Shown here piece by piece: positions 49,426-58,405 of a DNA stretch of 64,000 nucleotides. Position numbers and translations under genes: made by a program. The notes beneath the pieces are model-generated. The model saw only the letters and a program-made list of their open reading frames with translations, did not search any database and was not told the DNA's origin. The DNA lies in NCBI GenBank assembly GCA_022511125.1, contig JAFLSD010000003.1:124001-188000 (forward strand), given 5' to 3'. How positions within the stretch are numbered: the stretch's first letter is position 1; every line of letters starts with the position of its first letter. The DNA comes from Paramuribaculum sp. (GTDB lineage Bacteria > Bacteroidota > Bacteroidia > Bacteroidales > Muribaculaceae).

Positions 49426-50795
49426 TGCTAAAATTGAGTATTAGAACCAAATGTAAAGAGGGGAAAGTCCCTCTTTACACAAAGATGAAAATTAATGGTG
49501 TGGCTTTGTGGGTTAACCTACAACTGGTTGTAGATATTGAGAAATGGGAAGATGTGTCTGTTTCAGAAAAGAGACAATCTAATTACTTGGATAGGCTTGG
49601 TTATACAAAGAAAATCTCTGAAATAGAATTTGGGATAAAGGATTTGAGAGCACGTCACAGGCTTACCAAAGAAAGTCTGAAGGATGTAATCAGGACAGTT
49701 GTTTTTTCAGAGATTAGGGAACAATTTATCAAGGATGAAGAACTGGAAAAGGTTGTTCAGGATCGTAAGAGGAAAGATGTCAAGAACTTTGTCAAGAATT
49801 ATGTAGATGGGATTATTAAGGGTGAAATCCTTAACAAGAAAGGTCAACCATACTCGAAGAATAGCGTAAACTCTTGGAAACAGTTCAGAGACCATTTCTT
49901 GGAATGTTATAAACATATGTCTTTCACTTGGGATGAACTTGACCAAAGGTCAATTCACATGTTCCTCAACTATCTTACCAAGCAGGGATATATGGGTGAA
50001 ACTATCAGTAGACATATTGGTGTTTACAGTACCATAATCACCATATCAGAACTACAAGGGCTTCACAACAATGGCAAGGTAAGAAAATGGTTATCAGCAC
50101 CAACACTATCTGATGCAGACCGTCGCAAACAAATCTTTCTGACCAAAGAAGAACTACAAGCACTTTACAATATGCCGTTGACTGGCACAGAAAAAAAGGT
50201 GCGAGATTTGTTCTTGATTGGTTGTTTTACTGGTCAGCGATTTTCTGACTATCATAGGATTGATGAGAACAATATTGGGTACACTAAAGATGGGACAAAG
50301 GTTATACGGCTGTTTCAGCAGAAAACAAAGTGTCAGGTGGTCATACCTATTTTGAATGATGAGTTGGAAGTCCTGTTGAAGAAATATAACTATTGTGTTC
50401 CATCCATTTCAGAACAAAAACTCAATGACCATATCAAAGAGATTTGTCGCAGATTGTCAGAAACAGTTCCTTCTCTGGCACAAATAGAACGTACACTTCT
50501 CACCAAAACAGAAAGAGAAATGGAACAAGATAAAAAGGTTAAATATCATCGTGATGGTCAAGGAAATGTTATCAAATATCGCTGGGAAATGGTAGCCAGT
50601 CATACAGCGAGAAGAACAATGATAACGAATATGTATCTATCCCGTAATAAGGACAACTCACGCAAGTTCACACTCCAACAGATAATGACAGTAAGTGGGC
50701 ATAAAAAAGAAGAAACTCTAAAACGTTATCTCAAACTATCCCTTGATGAGTTCGCAGATGATGTAGCCCGTACCGGTTTAGATGGTTTGTTCTGA
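49425..50795 (+). CDS. Tyrosine recombinase (integrase) of the element
   Basis: 456 residues from the ATG at 49425. The N-terminal part (1-110) is an arm-binding-like domain; a SAM-like core-binding domain spans about 120-215 ('SKNSVNSWKQFRDHFLECYK'); the catalytic domain follows. Catalytic residues are Arg272 in 'CFTGQRFSDYH', Lys302 near 'QQKTKCQVVIPI', His393 and Arg396 in 'SHTARRT', His426 in 'SGHKKEE' and Tyr435 in 'LKRYLKLS'. It resembles integrases of Bacteroides integrative elements. It sits 400 bp from attR in tRNA-Leu, as expected for the enzyme that moved the element. Confidence 0.93.
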   Translation: MLKLSIRTKCKEGKVPLYTKMKINGVALWVNLQLVVDIEKWEDVSVSEKRQSNYLDRLGYTKKISEIEFGIKDLRARHRLTKESLKDVIRTVVFSEIREQFIKDEELEKVVQDRKRKDVKNFVKNYVDGIIKGEILNKKGQPYSKNSVNSWKQFRDHFLECYKHMSFTWDELDQRSIHMFLNYLTKQGYMGETISRHIGVYSTIITISELQGLHNNGKVRKWLSAPTLSDADRRKQIFLTKEELQALYNMPLTGTEKKVRDLFLIGCFTGQRFSDYHRIDENNIGYTKDGTKVIRLFQQKTKCQVVIPILNDELEVLLKKYNYCVPSISEQKLNDHIKEICRRLSETVPSLAQIERTLLTKTEREMEQDKKVKYHRDGQGNVIKYRWEMVASHTARRTMITNMYLSRNKDNSRKFTLQQIMTVSGHKKEETLKRYLKLSLDEFADDVARTGLDGLF

Positions 50796-50803
50796 CAATA
50801 AGA

Positions 50804-50920
50804 CAGATTATGAATATCAGTGGGCAGAAGAACGAGGAAACATTCCTGAAATATATTAGTCTGTCATTGGATGAGAAGGCAGATGATAAAGTACAAGCTG
50901 CCGCTGATGGGCTGTTTTAG
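50804..50920 (+). pseudogene. Remnant of a second integrase C terminus
   Basis: An open stretch of 38 codons and a stop reads 'QIMNISGQKNEETFLKYISL' and 'SLDEKADDKVQAAADGLF', matching the last 35 residues of the intact integrase ('SGHKKEETLKRYLKLSLDEF', 'ADDVARTGLDGLF') with the catalytic His changed to Gln. No start or upstream part remains. It is a fragment of a related integrase left in the same tRNA locus. It lies 8 bp after the intact gene. Confidence 0.7.
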
Positions 50921-51110
50921 AAAAGAAATTTTTACAAATCTTGTAATAATGGGACTAATCTATAATGATTAGTCCCACTATTGTGTATTACTAATTTAAA
51001 AATCAGCCGGTTCTGTATTCCAATAGAGTGAAAAGTTAAAACTTTTTTTGATACAAAGAATGATACTAATGTGCTGTAGTTGAATTCATAACGTAACCTT
51101 ATCGTGTTGA

Positions 51111-51132
51111 AAAGGTGGTACAAAGGTGGTCA
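51111..51132. repeat. Right tandem 11-bp repeats, probable integrase arm sites
   Basis: AAAGGTGGTAC (51111-51121) and AAAGGTGGTCA (51122-51132) abut, 70 bp inside attR, in the same orientation as the pair at 36152-36173. Confidence 0.65.
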
Positions 51133-51150
51133 AATTAAGGGATTGGGGAA

Positions 51151-51194
51151 AAGAAAAACTCTGTAAACTACTGATTTTCAATAAGTTTACAGAG
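51151..51194 (-). terminator. Element-borne terminator for tRNA-Leu
   Basis: CTCTGTAAACT (51159-51169) pairs with AGTTTACAGAG (51184-51194). On the minus strand it is followed by TTTTTCTTTT. It lies directly beyond the tRNA 3' end and replaces the host terminator now at 36009-36042. Confidence 0.75.
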
Positions 51195-51201
51195 ATTAAT
51201 C

Positions 51202-51214
51202 GTACCCAGACCCG
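51202..51214. repeat. attR core in the 3' end of tRNA-Leu
   Basis: GTACCCAGACCCG, identical to 36047-36059. It covers the acceptor 3' strand and part of the T stem of tRNA-Leu(CAA). Confidence 0.85.
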
Positions 51215-51284
51215 GGATCGAACCGGGATGGATTGCTCCACTGGTGTTTGAGACCAGCGCGTCTACCGATTCCGCCATCTGGGC
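51203..51284 (-). tRNA. tRNA-Leu(CAA)
   Basis: 82 nt on the minus strand with a long variable arm typical of type II tRNAs. Acceptor GCCCAGA/TCTGGGT, anticodon arm CTGGT-CTCAAAC-ACCAG with anticodon CAA, T loop GGTTCGATCC, discriminator A. It serves as the integration site of the 15.2-kb element. Confidence 0.96.
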
Positions 51285-51436
51285 TTTCGATTTCGGATGC
51301 AAATTTAGGGATTGTTTGGGATTTATACAACAGTTGTGTGCGAAAGGTGATTTTTTTATTAATTATCTGTGTCAAATGTGGCGGTTTTGCGGATTTTTGA
51401 TTAAGTTTGCCATTATTCACTTAAATATTTCCGACT

Positions 51437-53497
51437 ATGGCCAAAAGAAAGAAAGTTCTGAATATAATCAAGAATGATCCCTGGCTTGCTCCTTATTCGG
51501 ATGCTATCGAGGGGAGGCACGAGGATGCAGTGAGAAAAGAAAAGGAGCTCACTTCTGAAGCGGGAAGCCTGACGGATTTCGCCAACGCCCACAACTATTT
51601 CGGTCTTCACCGGACAGCGGACGGTGGCTGGGTGTTCCGCGAATATGCTCCGAACGCCACATCGATCACCTTGACGGGCGATTTCTCCGACTGGAAGGAG
51701 GAGGAGAAGTTCAAACTTAAACGTCTTCCCGATAGCGGGGTGTGGGAGGTTTATATCCCGGCGGGCGCTATCCATCACGGGCAGCTCTATAAGATGCGGG
51801 TGCGCTGGAACGGCGGCGAAGGCGAGCGCATCCCGGCTTACGCAACCCGTGTGGTGCAAGATGAGAAGACTTATCTGTTTTCTGCCCAGGTATGGGATCC
51901 GGAACATCCTTACAAATGGCAGGTTAAGAATTTCCGTCCCGACACAAAGCCTTTACTTATCTATGAGTGTCATATCGGTATGGCCCAGCAGCGCGAGGGA
52001 GTGGGTACTTATGTAGAGTTCCGTGATCTAATCCTTCCACGCATCCACGCCGACGGCTACAATGCCATCCAGATTATGGCCATCCAGGAGCATCCGTATT
52101 ACGGGTCGTTCGGCTACCATGTGTCGAATTTCTATGCTGCTTCGAGCCGTTTCGGCACTCCCGAAGAGCTGAAATCTCTAATCGACAAGGCTCATGAGTT
52201 GGGCATAGCGGTGATTATGGACATAGTCCATTCGCACGCGGTGAAGAATGTGGCCGAGGGAATAGGTTCGATCGACGGCAGCTGCGACTTATATTTTCCG
52301 TCGGACGGTCGAAGGGAACATCCGGCATGGGATTCGTTGTGTTTCGACTACGGCAAGGACGAGGTGCTCCATTTCCTGCTGTCTAATTGCAAATACTGGC
52401 TTGAAGAGTACCATTTCGACGGATTCCGTTTCGATGGGGTGACATCAATGCTTTATTACAGTCATGGACTGGGACAATCGTTCGGCACATACGACGACTA
52501 TTACAACGGCCACCAGGACACGGCGGCCATCACATATCTAACGTTGGCCAACAAGCTCATCCATCAGATCAAGCGGTCGGCCATCACAATCGCGGAGGAA
52601 ATGAGCGGAATGCCGGGTCTTGCAGTACCGTTCAAGGACGGGGGTATAGGTTTCGACTACCGTATGGCCATGGGCATACCCGACTATTGGATCAAAACTC
52701 TCAAGGAAAAGAAGGACGAAGACTGGCATCCGACGTCGATTTTCTGGGAACTGACCAACCGTCGCGACGACGAGAAGACCATTTCGTATGTTGAAAGCCA
52801 CGACCAGGCGCTCGTGGGCGACAAAACGATTATTTTCCGTCTGATAGACGAGAAAATGTATTGGCACATGATGCGCGATGACAACGATATGACTGTTGCC
52901 AGGGGAATTGCCCTCCACAAGATGATAAGACTCGTGACAGCGTCGACAATCAATGGGGGTTATCTGAATTTCATGGGCAATGAATTCGGTCATCCCGAAT
53001 GGATCGATTTCCCGCGCGAAGGCAACGGTTGGAGCCATAAATACGCGCGGCGACAGTGGGATTTAGTGGACCGCAAGGAGCTGAAATATTTCTATCTCAA
53101 CGATTTCGACAACGCCATGATCTCGCTGATCTCGGGAGTGTACAATTTCCAGGCCCTCCCCGTCGAGAAGCTATGGGAAAAGGACGACGATCAGATATTG
53201 GCCTATAAACGAGGTGATTTAGTGTTCGTATTCAACTTCAATCCGGCCAAGTCGTTTGACGGTTACGGCATTCTCACCCCTCCGGGCGAATATGAGGTGA
53301 TTCTTTCGACGGACTCTCCGGAGTTCGGCGGCTATGGGAACGTTGACATGAACGTTCATCATTTCACTGTGCCTGATCCGCTGTACACTCCGCATGGAGT
53401 CGGTTGGCTTAAGCTCTACCTACCATCTCGTACGGCTCAAGTTCTGCGGCTCTACAGACCTAAACCAAAAATTACGAAAACCGAGAGTTCAAAGTAA
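51437..53497 (+). CDS. glgB: 1,4-alpha-glucan branching enzyme (GH13)
   Basis: A 686-residue eukaryote-like branching enzyme of the GH13_8 type. The N-terminal CBM48 region has 'FREYAPNATSITLTGDFSDW', followed by the GH13 barrel with 'MDIVHSHAVKN', nucleophile region 'FDGFRFDGVTSMLYY', 'ITIAEEMSGMPG' and 'YVESHDQALVGD'. The C-terminal all-beta domain closes it ('VFVFNFNPAKSFDGYGI'). It introduces alpha-1,6 branches into glycogen. It stands alone, away from the alpha-glucan operon at 11-16 kb, and just beyond the tRNA-Leu gene. Confidence 0.97.
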   Translation: MAKRKKVLNIIKNDPWLAPYSDAIEGRHEDAVRKEKELTSEAGSLTDFANAHNYFGLHRTADGGWVFREYAPNATSITLTGDFSDWKEEEKFKLKRLPDSGVWEVYIPAGAIHHGQLYKMRVRWNGGEGERIPAYATRVVQDEKTYLFSAQVWDPEHPYKWQVKNFRPDTKPLLIYECHIGMAQQREGVGTYVEFRDLILPRIHADGYNAIQIMAIQEHPYYGSFGYHVSNFYAASSRFGTPEELKSLIDKAHELGIAVIMDIVHSHAVKNVAEGIGSIDGSCDLYFPSDGRREHPAWDSLCFDYGKDEVLHFLLSNCKYWLEEYHFDGFRFDGVTSMLYYSHGLGQSFGTYDDYYNGHQDTAAITYLTLANKLIHQIKRSAITIAEEMSGMPGLAVPFKDGGIGFDYRMAMGIPDYWIKTLKEKKDEDWHPTSIFWELTNRRDDEKTISYVESHDQALVGDKTIIFRLIDEKMYWHMMRDDNDMTVARGIALHKMIRLVTASTINGGYLNFMGNEFGHPEWIDFPREGNGWSHKYARRQWDLVDRKELKYFYLNDFDNAMISLISGVYNFQALPVEKLWEKDDDQILAYKRGDLVFVFNFNPAKSFDGYGILTPPGEYEVILSTDSPEFGGYGNVDMNVHHFTVPDPLYTPHGVGWLKLYLPSRTAQVLRLYRPKPKITKTESSK

Positions 53498-53523
53498 ATC
53501 AGTGAATTACAGAGCACGAAAAA

Positions 53524-53550
53524 GGGGAGGTGGATAGAATCCGCCTCCCC
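53524..53550 (+). terminator. Hairpin after glgB
   Basis: GGGGAGGTGGAT (53524-53535) pairs with ATCCGCCTCCCC (53539-53550). Only a weak T tract follows (TCTCACGTTT). Confidence 0.6.
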
Positions 53551-53559
53551 TCTCACGTT

Positions 53560-54080
53560 TCAACTATTTATTTATGAGAGCCCTAATGCCTAATATCACT
53601 ATCGGAGCATTAGGAACGAGGGATGTAAAAAGTTTTAAGTTGAAATCTTGTATTTTCCGATAGTATTTTCCCTTTTTTAATGAGTCTCACTAATAACAAC
53701 AAACGAGCGCCCAAAAAGTTAAATCCATAATTCCTCGACTGAATCGTGGATTTATGACCATTGCCGACGCATCAAGCTTTACGACCGCTCTGTCCTTTAC
53801 GAGTTTTTGACGGGTCATTACTATTTTGTGACCTGGAGGGCTAAAACCTGCTCGGTCAGACAGTAACTCCTACCCTATCGATACAACAGATTTTGTCGCG
53901 AGAACCTTCGGAGTCCGATAACGAAGAAACTCCGCGGAAAGATATGGAATTTGTAACGATTTGGGGAGGAAAATAGTTAAAAATATTTAAATCTGAGGGG
54001 TGATATTTTAGATAGTTTGCTGAATATCAGAAGATGAGGGTGGGCAACTTTTAGCGTATAGGCCAAATTCGCAGATTGAG
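53560..54080. other. Non-coding stretch with several small inverted repeats
   Basis: No supported gene. CCTAATGC/GCATTAGG (53582-53589/53607-53614) overlaps a second pairing, ACTATCGGA with TCCGATAGT, and AAATCCA/TGGATTT lies near 53724-53755. A TAACTTTG box at 54096-54103 could be an extra upstream promoter of pnp. Confidence 0.4.
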
Positions 54081-54186
54081 GGATGATATCGGTTGTAACT
54101 TTGCAAAGCGAAGGGAAAAATCAGTTTAAGGGGGTCACTGACATTAAGGGTGGAGATGATTTATAGATTTTTAGGGTTCGGGTGGC

Positions 54187-54216
54187 TTGTAAAACGGGTG
54201 AAATTTAGTAACTTTG
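54187..54216 (+). promoter_or_regulatory. Promoter of pnp
   Basis: TTG (54187-54189), a 19-base spacer and TAACTTTG (54209-54216), 47 bp before the ATG at 54264. This position argues against the longer frame beginning at 54150. Confidence 0.8.
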
Positions 54217-54263
54217 CACGATTTTTTAAGAACAGAAGAAAATATTTTATAGAAAACAGAATT

Positions 54264-56549
54264 ATGTTAAATCCAATCAAAAAAACCATTGCCTTGCCGG
54301 ACGGCCGCGAGATCACTCTCGAAACGGGTAAATTGGCCAAGCAGGCAGATGGAGCGGTAGAGTTGCGTATGGGCAATACGATGCTTCTCGCAACAGTGGT
54401 TTCCGCGAAGGAAGCCGGCGAGGGCGTAGATTTCATGCCCCTTCAAGTAGAGTACAAGGAAAAATTTTCGTCTTTCGGACGTTTCCCCGGCGGTTTCCTG
54501 AAAAGGGAAGGCAGGGCTTCGGACTATGAGATACTGACGGCGAGACTGGTGGACCGCGTGTTACGCCCCTTGTTCCCTGACAATTATCATGCAGACACTT
54601 TTGTAAACATCACTTTATATTCGACAGACGGCGAGGATATTCCAGACGCACTTGCAGGTCTTGCAGCCTCTGCCGCCATCGCGGTGAGCGACATACCTTT
54701 CAACGGTCCGATCTCGGAAGTGCGCGTTGCACGCATCGACGGTGAGTTCGTGATCGATCCCACTTTCGACCAGCTCGAGAAGGCCGACATGGAGCTGATG
54801 GTAGGCGCCACTTACGACAACATCATGATGGTGGAAGGCGAAATGGACGAAGTGAGCGAAGCAGACCTTCTGGCAGCTCTGAAAGCAGCCCACGACGCAA
54901 TCAAGGTGCAGTGTGTTGCTCAGATGGAGCTTGCGAAGGAAGTAGGCGTGGCAAAACGCGAATACAACCACGAAGTGAACGACGAGGAGCTCCGCAAGGA
55001 TGTGCGCGAGAAATGCTACGACAAGGCTTACAAGATAGCTCAAGCCGGCTGCGCCGACAAGCACTGGCGCGCGGAGCAGTTCGACAAGATCTGCGAAGAG
55101 TATATCGAATCGCTACCCGAAGAGGAACGCGAGGAGAAGACTCCGTTGGTGAAGAGATATTACCACGATGTAGAGAAAGAAGCCGTTCGCCGCTGCATCC
55201 TCGACGAAGGCGTACGTCTTGACGGCAGAAAGACCACCGAAATCCGTCCGATCTGGGCAGAAGTGGATTACATCCCGGGGCCTCACGGATCGGCAGTTTT
55301 CACCCGCGGCGAGACTCAGTCGCTGGCCACAGTGACCTTGGGCACGAAACTCGACGAGAAGATCGTAGACGACGTGATCAACCAGGGCAAGGAACGCTTC
55401 CTCCTCCACTACAACTTCCCACCCTTCTCGACAGGCGAAGCTAAGCCTGTGCGCGGCGTAGGTCGTCGCGAAATAGGCCACGGCAATCTGGCTCATCGCG
55501 CATTGAAGCGTATGTTCCCTGAAGATTTCCCATATGTATGCCGCATCGTGAGCGACATCCTTGAGAGTAACGGTTCGTCGTCGATGGCTACGGTATGCGC
55601 CGGCACACTTGCCCTTCTTGATGCGGGCGTGAAGATGAAGAAACCCGTGAGCGGTATCGCAATGGGTCTGATCACTGACGCCGACGGTTCGAAATATGCC
55701 GTGCTGAGCGACATCCTCGGCGACGAGGACCATCTCGGCGACATGGACTTCAAAGTTACGGGCACAAAGGACGGTATCACTGCGACTCAGATGGACATAA
55801 AGTGCGACGGCCTATCATACGAAATCCTTGAAAAGGCTCTCCTTCAGGCACGCGACGGACGACTCCACATCCTCAACATAATCAACTCGACCATTCCGGC
55901 ACCTCGCGAGGACTACAAGCCTCACGTTCCGAGAATCGAGACTATGCTGATCCCGAAAGAACTGATCGGTGCCGTTATAGGCCCGGGCGGAAAGATAATC
56001 CAGAATATCCAGGAAGTGAGCGGCGCCACCGTATCAATCGACGAAATCGACGAAGGCGGCTATATCGAAGTAGCAGCAGCCAACAAGGCTTCGATCGACA
56101 AGGCTATGGAAATGATCACCGCTATCGTAGCTCTTCCGGAAGAAGGGAAGGTTTATCAAGGCACAGTGCGTTCGATACTGGACTTCGGTGCATTCGTAGA
56201 ATTCATGCCTAACCGCGACGGTCTTCTGCATATTTCGGAAATTTCGTGGAACCGTCTTGACGACATGGCGGCATCGGGTCTGAAAGAGGGCGACACAGTG
56301 GAAGTGAAACTGATAGAAATCGACAAGAAGACCGGCAAATACCGCCTGTCGATGCGCGCCCTCATGCCTAAACCTGAGGGATGGGTGGAACGCGAACGTC
56401 CTCAGCGTGGCGAACGCGGCCCGCGCCGTGAAGGCGGCAACAACCGAGGCCCTCGTCGCGACAGAGACAACGGCAACCGCGGTCCGCGCCGTGAAGGCGG
56501 CAACAACAATCAGCCGCGCAACAATCAGCCGGAGACTACCGCCGAATGA
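54264..56549 (+). CDS. pnp: Polyribonucleotide nucleotidyltransferase (PNPase)
   Basis: 761 residues from the ATG at 54264 ('[20 protein letters not shown]'); the frame open from 54150 spans the promoter and is not used. Two RNase PH domains surround an all-helical linker ('[20 protein letters not shown]', '[20 protein letters not shown]'), then a KH domain ('[20 protein letters not shown]') and an S1 domain ('[20 protein letters not shown]'). The last 60 residues are a basic tail of RG-rich repeats ('GPRREGGNN' twice), a feature of Bacteroidetes PNPases. It degrades mRNA 3'-5' phosphorolytically. Confidence 0.97.
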   Translation: MLNPIKKTIALPDGREITLETGKLAKQADGAVELRMGNTMLLATVVSAKEAGEGVDFMPLQVEYKEKFSSFGRFPGGFLKREGRASDYEILTARLVDRVLRPLFPDNYHADTFVNITLYSTDGEDIPDALAGLAASAAIAVSDIPFNGPISEVRVARIDGEFVIDPTFDQLEKADMELMVGATYDNIMMVEGEMDEVSEADLLAALKAAHDAIKVQCVAQMELAKEVGVAKREYNHEVNDEELRKDVREKCYDKAYKIAQAGCADKHWRAEQFDKICEEYIESLPEEEREEKTPLVKRYYHDVEKEAVRRCILDEGVRLDGRKTTEIRPIWAEVDYIPGPHGSAVFTRGETQSLATVTLGTKLDEKIVDDVINQGKERFLLHYNFPPFSTGEAKPVRGVGRREIGHGNLAHRALKRMFPEDFPYVCRIVSDILESNGSSSMATVCAGTLALLDAGVKMKKPVSGIAMGLITDADGSKYAVLSDILGDEDHLGDMDFKVTGTKDGITATQMDIKCDGLSYEILEKALLQARDGRLHILNIINSTIPAPREDYKPHVPRIETMLIPKELIGAVIGPGGKIIQNIQEVSGATVSIDEIDEGGYIEVAAANKASIDKAMEMITAIVALPEEGKVYQGTVRSILDFGAFVEFMPNRDGLLHISEISWNRLDDMAASGLKEGDTVEVKLIEIDKKTGKYRLSMRALMPKPEGWVERERPQRGERGPRREGGNNRGPRRDRDNGNRGPRREGGNNNQPRNNQPETTAE

Positions 56550-56612
56550 GATAAACACTCCTGTTGAAATTCATTCATAAACCAAAGCGGTTTATGAGAT
56601 CATAAAACAGAC

Positions 56613-56649
56613 GACTCCGCGAGCTCAAGACCCGCGGAGTCTCTTTTTA
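56613..56649 (+). terminator. Intrinsic terminator of pnp
   Basis: GACTCCGCG (56613-56621) pairs with CGCGGAGTC (56633-56641), followed by TCTTTTT. Confidence 0.88.
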
Positions 56650-56692
56650 TGTTTTTATCCTACCGTGAGGATTGCTGCCTTCCGAAAGAATT

Positions 56693-57022
56693 TTATTCGT
56701 CGGCGAGGCATTTTTTTCGATTGCGTTTGGGATTGGCGGGAAACCATCCTTTGGCGACACGTTTCTCCTGGTCGAACACTTCCTTTACCGTCCAGAAACT
56801 GGAAAACCCTGTAACGCCGAGGACGGTAGACCAAAAGAGGTCGCCGACACATAAAGAAGCGATAACGCAGACCAATCCGGCGATGAGAAACCACCACCAG
56901 CAGGCGGTTCCGTAATGATAATGCGCTTTAATCACGATAGGATGAAAGAGGCCAATAATCAGAAATGTGGCCAAGCCTATCGATATCCCTAAAAGATTGT
57001 ATTGAGATAAAAATTCTTCCAT
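56693..57022 (-). CDS. DUF4491 family membrane protein
   Basis: A 109-residue protein with three hydrophobic segments ('LLGISIGLATFLIIGLFHPI', 'ACWWWFLIAGLVCVIASLCV', 'LFWSTVLGVTGFSSFWTVKE') and a basic, cytosolic C terminus ('FPANPKRNRKKCLADE'). The 'GLFHPIVIKAHYHYGTACWW' block is typical of DUF4491. Function unknown. It follows the TPM gene with an 18-bp gap on the minus strand. Confidence 0.85.
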   Translation of the reverse strand: MEEFLSQYNLLGISIGLATFLIIGLFHPIVIKAHYHYGTACWWWFLIAGLVCVIASLCVGDLFWSTVLGVTGFSSFWTVKEVFDQEKRVAKGWFPANPKRNRKKCLADE

Positions 57023-57040
57023 AATCAGATCTGTTTAAAA

Positions 57041-58300
57041 TTACCATCCTCCGGATGCTCCTCCGCCACCAGTCATACCACCGCCGAAGCTACCTCCAGA
57101 GAAACCGCCTCCCGATCCGCCTCCAAACCCTCCCGGAAGGATAATCACAGGAGCGCCCTCGGCTTTGGGCGGGATGTCGTAATATTTTTCGTGGCGGTTC
57201 CCGCAGTTCTTGCAAGAATAAATCCTGACGCCGCGTCCTTTCGAACGAGCCGTCGGATGAATAACGGTGCGGTCCCCGATAATTGTGCATGCTTTAGAGC
57301 CGCAACGAGGACAGACAGTGTATGGAGAATCGGGATTGTCGAACGGAATTATGTCGGTTTCGTTGCAACGGGGACATACCCAGACGTCGTAGTCGACGGA
57401 TTGCAACTGTTCTTCGGTATCCTGGGCGGGGGTAAGATAAGCGTTGTCGGACACTTCGTCGAGTTTGATCATCTGCTCGCCGCAGTTTGGACATGCTCTC
57501 TTGCTGTCGCGCACCTTCTTCATTTTTCTTTTCAAGAGCCAATAGAAGAGGAATGGCGTGCCAAGACCGACAAATGTCAAGATGAGCAGCGGAAGCTTCA
57601 TTTCGGAGAGCTTTTTATAACGTAAAGTCGGCTCCTCATTACGTGTTGAGGTCAGAATATAAAGGAAAATGATTAACGAAGCCGCCAAGCCAATTGCGGC
57701 CATCAGTAAGAGTACCGACCATAGTTCGTCACTATCCTCCTTGTCTTGCGAAGATCTTCGCATCGAGTCATTGGCATATTTCGACTTTATTTCTTTGGTG
57801 ATATCTTCCCGACCTAACCGCTCGGCAATCTGTGCGACGGCTGCCATAGTGCCTCCGTCATAGTCTTCTTCCTTGAAATGGGGTATCATCCCCTCACGAA
57901 TGATGCGTCCCAATGTGATATCGGGGAGTGGACCCTCGAGTCCGTAACCGGTACGCAAGGCAGCCCTACGGTCTCCTTTCGAGATGAGTATGAGCAGTCC
58001 GTTGTCTTTGTCGGCTTTACCAATCCCCCATTTTTCGAACAGTGAGGTGGCATAATCGTTTACATCCATGCCGTCGAGATTGTCGACAGCCACAACCACC
58101 ACCTCCGCCGATGTCGAGCTCCATATATCGCCAAGCATCGAATTTAATTCGGCTTCCGCCGCGGGAGATAGAACACCGTCGGGATTTGAAACATATTTTG
58201 TGCGATCGGCCACATGGACATTCGGCACATCGTCTATGCTCCTCGCGAAGCATGAGGCGATGAGAACAACCGATATGAGGGCAGACAAAAGTCGTTTCAT
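57041..58300 (-). CDS. TPM domain (YgcG-like) protein with zinc-ribbon insert and Gly-rich tail
   Basis: A 419-residue protein with a signal peptide (residues 1-19). The TPM domain spans about 30-165: 'YVSNPDGVLSPAAEAELNSM', 'AEVVVVAVDNLDG', 'DNGLLILISKGDRRAALRTG', 'YGLEGPLPDITLGRII'. Two transmembrane helices follow (about 195-215 and 238-258). Then two zinc-ribbon-like units carry CxxC pairs ('CPNCG', 'CPRC', 'CPRCG', 'CKNCG'), and the tail is 'GGFGGGSGGGFSGGSFGGG'. TPM proteins act at membranes in redox or photosystem repair elsewhere; here the role is unknown. It heads a pair with the DUF4491 gene. Confidence 0.85.
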   Translation of the reverse strand: MKRLLSALISVVLIASCFARSIDDVPNVHVADRTKYVSNPDGVLSPAAEAELNSMLGDIWSSTSAEVVVVAVDNLDGMDVNDYATSLFEKWGIGKADKDNGLLILISKGDRRAALRTGYGLEGPLPDITLGRIIREGMIPHFKEEDYDGGTMAAVAQIAERLGREDITKEIKSKYANDSMRRSSQDKEDSDELWSVLLLMAAIGLAASLIIFLYILTSTRNEEPTLRYKKLSEMKLPLLILTFVGLGTPFLFYWLLKRKMKKVRDSKRACPNCGEQMIKLDEVSDNAYLTPAQDTEEQLQSVDYDVWVCPRCNETDIIPFDNPDSPYTVCPRCGSKACTIIGDRTVIHPTARSKGRGVRIYSCKNCGNRHEKYYDIPPKAEGAPVIILPGGFGGGSGGGFSGGSFGGGMTGGGGASGGW

Positions 58301-58377
58301 AATGCAAATTTAAACATTATTAAACTGTCACGGAGGAAAAAATCTGTTAAAAGCGCATCTTTACGAGGAATCTTATA

Positions 58378-58385
58378 TAATTTTG
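58378..58385 (+). promoter_or_regulatory. -7 promoter box of nagA
   Basis: TAATTTTG ends 20 bp upstream of the ATG at 58406. No clear -33 TTG is seen. Confidence 0.5.
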
Positions 58386-58405
58386 TCAAGATTAATCAGG
58401 CAGAT

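Noticed and set aside
54150-54263. Upstream extension of pnp
   Set aside because: A consensus promoter (54187-54216) lies inside it and PNPases begin at the ATG at 54264.
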